In this document: positions 6,673 to 9,400 of the stretch, piece by piece | Numbering within the stretch: position 1 is the stretch's first letter | Layout of the letters: each line of letters starts with the position of its first letter | NCBI GenBank assembly: GCA_021161685.1 | Contig: JAGHAD010000008.1 | Coordinates: 1 to 9,400 of the forward strand | Reading direction: 5' to 3' | Origin: Thermoplasmata archaeon | GTDB taxonomy: Archaea > Thermoplasmatota > E2 > DHVEG-1 > B18-G2 | Length of the DNA stretch: 9,400 nucleotides | Notes under the pieces: generated by a model | Told to the model about the DNA's origin: nothing | Databases searched by the model: none | Seen by the model: the letters and a program-made list of their open reading frames with translations, nothing else | Position numbers and translations under genes: made by a program

Positions 6673-7410
6673 ATGCATGTGCAGAATTACATAAAGGAGC
6701 AATTAAAAAAAGGAACCCTACACTTCGCTCTAATAGATCCAGAGAGGCAAGATCCAAAGGATGCGGGAAGGATGGCGAGAATTGCTGAAGAAGCTGGAAG
6801 TTCTGCCATAATGGTTGGTGGATCAACTATATCATCCCCTTCTGTTGTCGACGATACCATAAAGGAAATTAAAAAACAGGTAGATTTGCCAGTAATAATA
6901 TTTCCATCGAGCTCAAAATGCATAAGTAGATATGCGGATGCCATTTTTTTCATGAGTCTCCTCAATTCAAGAAATCCAGACTACCTGATAGAGGAGCAGG
7001 CAAAGGGATCTTTACTCATAAAGAAGTTCAACATAGAACCAATTCCTCTGGGATACATCGTTGTAGAGCCTGGAATGGAAGTTGGAAAAGTGGGGGAGGC
7101 AAATCTTATAGGCAGAGATGACTGCGATAGAGCCATAAGATATGCTCTGGCGGCACAGTATCTGGGAATGTCTTTCGTTTATCTGGAAGCCGGATCCGGC
7201 GCAAATGAAGCTATTCCAGATGAGATGATAAGATCTGTTAAAAAGCATATAGACATACCTCTCATAGTTGGTGGTGGGATAAAGGAAGGAAGAACGGCAA
7301 TAGAAAAGGCGAAGGCTGGGGCAGATATCATAGTTACGGGTTCTATCTTGGAAAAGGACAAGAATTCCATTTTTGAGATAGTTAACTCTATAAAAGGTGT
7401 CAGGAAATGA
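6673..7410 (+). CDS. Geranylgeranylglyceryl phosphate synthase
   Basis: Forms the first ether bond of archaeal membrane lipids by joining geranylgeranyl diphosphate to sn-glycerol 1-phosphate. It is a TIM-barrel prenyltransferase of the GGGPS/PcrB family that acts at the cytoplasmic side of the membrane. It has 245 residues, the length of group II archaeal enzymes. Visible: FALIDPERQDP (D22 in the conserved metal/substrate region), the glycine-serine turn MVGGSTISSP, FPSSSKCISRYADAIFF, GYIVVEPGMEVGKVG, YLEAGSGA with the conserved E172, and the two phosphate-binding loops IVGGGI (about 198-203) and VTGS (221-224). The ATG at 6673 has a TATA box at leaderless distance; a second ATG at 6677 is out of frame. 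Its TGA overlaps the ubiX ATG (ATGA), which implies one mRNA and coupled translation. Confidence 0.95.
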   Translation: MHVQNYIKEQLKKGTLHFALIDPERQDPKDAGRMARIAEEAGSSAIMVGGSTISSPSVVDDTIKEIKKQVDLPVIIFPSSSKCISRYADAIFFMSLLNSRNPDYLIEEQAKGSLLIKKFNIEPIPLGYIVVEPGMEVGKVGEANLIGRDDCDRAIRYALAAQYLGMSFVYLEAGSGANEAIPDEMIRSVKKHIDIPLIVGGGIKEGRTAIEKAKAGADIIVTGSILEKDKNSIFEIVNSIKGVRK

Positions 7411-7961
7411 AAATTTTGGTTGGAATAACGGGCTCTTCTGGTGTGATATATGGTATAAGGCTGGTTGAAGTCCTTTCCAAGATGGATCAAGAAGTCTTTC
7501 TTATCATCTCCGAGAATGCGAGAAGGGTCATGGAAAGGGAGAGCAAAAGGAGTATAGAGGAAGTGGAAAGCCTAGTAAGAGAGAGCTATGATAATGATGA
7601 TCTCTGCTCTCCTCCGGCGAGCGGCTCATTTTTAACGGATGCCACCGTTATAATTCCATGTAGTTTGAAGACCCTTTCGGCAATAGCAAATGGATATGCA
7701 GATACCTTAATATCTAGGGCTGGCATCTGTAGTTTAAAGGAGGGCAGGAAAACTATTTTGGTAATCCGCGAAACCCCTCTCGATCTATCCTCTTTGGAGA
7801 ATATGGTAAAAGCGAAAAAGAGCGGAGCGGTCATTCTTCCAGCTTCTCCAGCTTTCTATCATAATCCAAAAAGGGTGGAGGATCTGGTAGATTTTATAGT
7901 GGGAAAGGTTCTCGATCAGCTTGGATTGAAGCATTCCCTTTTCAAAAGGTGGGGTCAATAG
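7407..7961 (+). CDS. ubiX: Flavin prenyltransferase (UbiX/Pad1 family)
   Basis: Attaches a dimethylallyl group from dimethylallyl phosphate to reduced FMN, giving the prenyl-FMN cofactor of UbiD-type decarboxylases. It has 184 residues, the normal family length. Visible: the flavin-binding start GITGSSG (6-12); E45 after the second strand; ASGSF (71-75); IPCSLKTLSAIANGYAD (83-99); RETPL (121-125), whose Arg binds phosphate; PASPAFYH (145-152) with the conserved Tyr Y151; and a C-terminal RW (181-182). It aligns by eye along its whole length with E. coli UbiX. AGGTG at 7395-7399 lies 7 nt before the ATG, inside the upstream gene, and the ATGA overlap couples the two. Archaea lack the classical ubiquinone pathway; the likely client is the UbiD-type anhydromevalonate phosphate decarboxylase of the archaeal mevalonate pathway, not seen in this window. 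Its end overlaps guaAA by 7 bp. Confidence 0.94.
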   Translation: MKILVGITGSSGVIYGIRLVEVLSKMDQEVFLIISENARRVMERESKRSIEEVESLVRESYDNDDLCSPPASGSFLTDATVIIPCSLKTLSAIANGYADTLISRAGICSLKEGRKTILVIRETPLDLSSLENMVKAKKSGAVILPASPAFYHNPKRVEDLVDFIVGKVLDQLGLKHSLFKRWGQ

Positions 7962-8530
7962 CGCTTGCATATCTCGATAAAGTTTCTGAAAATTTGGGTA
8001 CCGTACTCGGTTTCTTCAACCTCAGGGTGGAATTGCAATCCAAAGATCGGTTTATTTTTATGAGATATCGCTTCTATCTTACAATCCCTCGAATGAGCAA
8101 GCACTTCAATTTCATCGGTTACCTGAGTGACCTCATCATTATGAGATGCCCAGACGATACTTTTCTTGGGAACTCCTTTGAAGAGAGGATGTTCCTTATC
8201 TATTATCAACTCAACCTTACCAAACTCAGGGATTTTTGCCGGTTCCACCTTTCCTCCAAAATGCCTAGCTATGAATTGATGACCAGCACATATACCCAGT
8301 ATGGGAAAATCCGCTTTTTCAAGGTACTCCGAGCATCTTCCCAGCATCTCTTTCAACCCCACTCTCGGTGCACCACCTGAGAGTACTAAACCATTTACTT
8401 TTTCCTTTAAAATTTCATCAAAAGGTATGTAATTTGGTACGATCTTTGTTTCTACACCGAGATATCTCAGTACCCTCCACTCCCTGTGCGTCCATTGACC
8501 ACCATTATCTATTACATATATCTTTACCAT
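7955..8530 (-). CDS. guaAA: GMP synthase glutamine amidotransferase subunit (subunit A)
   Basis: Class I glutamine amidotransferase that releases ammonia from glutamine and feeds it to the GuaAB ATP-pyrophosphatase for XMP to GMP conversion. It has 191 residues, the usual length of the archaeal stand-alone subunit. The triad is complete: nucleophile C81 in GICAGHQ, and H168 and E170 in GLQFHPEVE. Also visible are IDNGGQWTHREWR at the start and VLSGGAP (49-55), the oxyanion-side loop. The start is the ATG at 8530, with GGAG four nt upstream, inside the end of guaAB; this ATG lies one base after the guaAB stop. A TTG at 8545 in the same frame is less likely. Order and spacing mean it is translated from the guaAB mRNA. 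The 3' end overlaps ubiX of the opposite strand by 7 bp. Confidence 0.96.
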   Translation of the reverse strand: MVKIYVIDNGGQWTHREWRVLRYLGVETKIVPNYIPFDEILKEKVNGLVLSGGAPRVGLKEMLGRCSEYLEKADFPILGICAGHQFIARHFGGKVEPAKIPEFGKVELIIDKEHPLFKGVPKKSIVWASHNDEVTQVTDEIEVLAHSRDCKIEAISHKNKPIFGLQFHPEVEETEYGTQIFRNFIEICKRY

Positions 8531-8531
8531 T

Positions 8532-9400
8532 CTACTCCCATTCAATGGTGGCGGGTGGCTTGTTGGTTATATCGTACACAACCCTCGTTACATATTTGCC
8601 CAAGGTGTTTGTTATCCTTGTAGAGATCCTCTCTAAGACCTCATGCGGTATCTTGCTGTAACTTCCACTCATTGCATCTACGCTATCTATTGCCCTCACT
8701 GCTATCGTATATCCATATGCTCTCTTATCCCCATGCACTCCCACGCTTTTTACAGGGATCAAAACCGCAAAGTACTGCCATGGCAATTTCATTAGCTTTT
8801 CTTTTGCTGCCCTCTCAATTTCTTCCTCAACTATACTGCACGCTTCTCTCACTATTTCAACCCTTTCCTTGGTAACTTCTCCCAATATTCTTACTGCGAG
8901 TCCAGGTCCTGGAAAAGGTTGTCTCTCTGATATTGGCAATCCCAGCTCCCTCGCAACAGCCCTTACTTCATCTTTATACAATTCTCTCAAAGGCTCCACG
9001 ATCTTCAATTTGATATTCTCTGGCAAACCACCAACATTATGGTGAGACTTGATCCTATCCCTTAACTTATCGCCCGATTCTATCCAATCTGGGGCAATCG
9101 TACCCTGAATTAAATATTCTATGCTCTCCTTCTCTGCAACCTCTTCAAATATCCTTATAAACATCTCCCCTATGATCTTTCTTTTCCTTTCCGGATCCTT
9201 TACCCCTTTCAAGGCATTGAAGAACCTTTCTCCAGCATCCATAAATCTGTAATTTAGCTTGAGCTTCTTTAAGAGTTCTAGAACTTCCTTTGATTCATTT
9301 TTTCGCATCAGACCAGTATCTACATGAAGTGCAATCAAATTTTTTCCTATCGCTTTACTAGCTAAGACCGCAGATACGGTACTATCAACACCCCCGGAAC
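8532..9400 (-). CDS. guaAB: GMP synthase ATP-pyrophosphatase subunit (subunit B), N-terminus outside window
   Basis: Adenylates XMP and replaces the AMP with ammonia supplied by GuaAA, the last step of GMP synthesis. The frame is open to the window edge: above the TTG at 9338 it still reads the PP-loop SGGVDST (bases 9398-9378, the first visible residues) and then [13 protein letters not shown], so the start lies beyond 9400. 288 residues are visible; compared with archaeal GuaAB of a little over 300, about 20 N-terminal residues are missing. Other family marks: [62 protein letters not shown] and the C-terminal KPPATIEWE, which in this family closes the XMP site. The stop is a TAG at 8534-8532, directly before guaAA. 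The pair replaces the single fused GuaA of bacteria. The promoter is not in the window. Confidence 0.96.
   Translation of the reverse strand, partial: SGGVDSTVSAVLASKAIGKNLIALHVDTGLMRKNESKEVLELLKKLKLNYRFMDAGERFFNALKGVKDPERKRKIIGEMFIRIFEEVAEKESIEYLIQGTIAPDWIESGDKLRDRIKSHHNVGGLPENIKLKIVEPLRELYKDEVRAVARELGLPISERQPFPGPGLAVRILGEVTKERVEIVREACSIVEEEIERAAKEKLMKLPWQYFAVLIPVKSVGVHGDKRAYGYTIAVRAIDSVDAMSGSYSKIPHEVLERISTRITNTLGKYVTRVVYDITNKPPATIEWE

Noticed and set aside
7937..7949. Palindrome CCTTTTCAAAAGG near the end of ubiX as a terminator hairpin
   Set aside because: The centre is a single base, leaving a hairpin of about 5 A/T-rich pairs with a 3-nt loop; no T run follows, and it lies inside the coding sequence.
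8543..8545. TTG start for guaAA on the minus strand
   Set aside because: The ATG at 8530 has GGAG in front of it and gives the usual short N-terminus MVKIYVIDNGG.
9336..9338. TTG as the start of guaAB
   Set aside because: The frame continues upstream and encodes the essential SGGVDST PP-loop, so the gene is cut by the window edge instead.

Overview
The window is a gene-dense archaeal chromosome segment. The evidence is a DnaG of the archaeal type, geranylgeranylglyceryl phosphate synthase (the enzyme that starts archaeal ether lipids), and a GMP synthetase split into two proteins. TATA-box promoters and Shine-Dalgarno sites match the archaeal 16S tail. Arg is mostly AGA/AGG and Ile is often ATA, as in many thermophilic or moderately thermophilic Euryarchaeota. 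A small protein that resembles a family I associate with methanogen/Archaeoglobi-type euryarchaea fits this. I would not name a genus.

Layout. 1-2259 (+): the C-terminal three quarters of isoleucyl-tRNA synthetase, cut by the window edge. 2271-4937 (+): a TATA promoter, then AMP-forming acetyl-CoA synthetase and, 11 nt later, a short transaldolase; the two look like one operon. 4939-6432 (-): dnaG, and downstream of it a 93-residue protein that meets the transaldolase gene tail to tail with one base between stop codons. 6433-6672: the only sizeable intergenic region (240 bp), the divergent control region between dnaG and the next operon. It holds a perfect 18-bp inverted repeat in what should be the dnaG mRNA leader, plus two TATA boxes; I see nothing recognisable at 6581-6634. 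6673-7961 (+): geranylgeranylglyceryl phosphate synthase and the flavin prenyltransferase UbiX, joined by an ATGA stop/start overlap. 7955-9400 (-): guaAB (N-terminus cut by the window edge) and guaAA, the two GMP synthetase subunits, one base apart. The guaAA and ubiX coding regions overlap tail to tail by 7 bp.

How the genes fit. Most are core metabolism or information processing: translation (IleRS), acetate activation, sugar-phosphate carbon exchange, primase/RNA processing, GMP synthesis. The clearest functional pair is the lipid synthase with UbiX. UbiX makes prenylated FMN, which archaeal mevalonate-pathway decarboxylases of the UbiD family need, so both genes plausibly serve isoprenoid lipid synthesis.

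No mobile element, CRISPR array, tRNA or rRNA was seen. The part least explained by known genes is the structured dnaG leader at 6451-6549.
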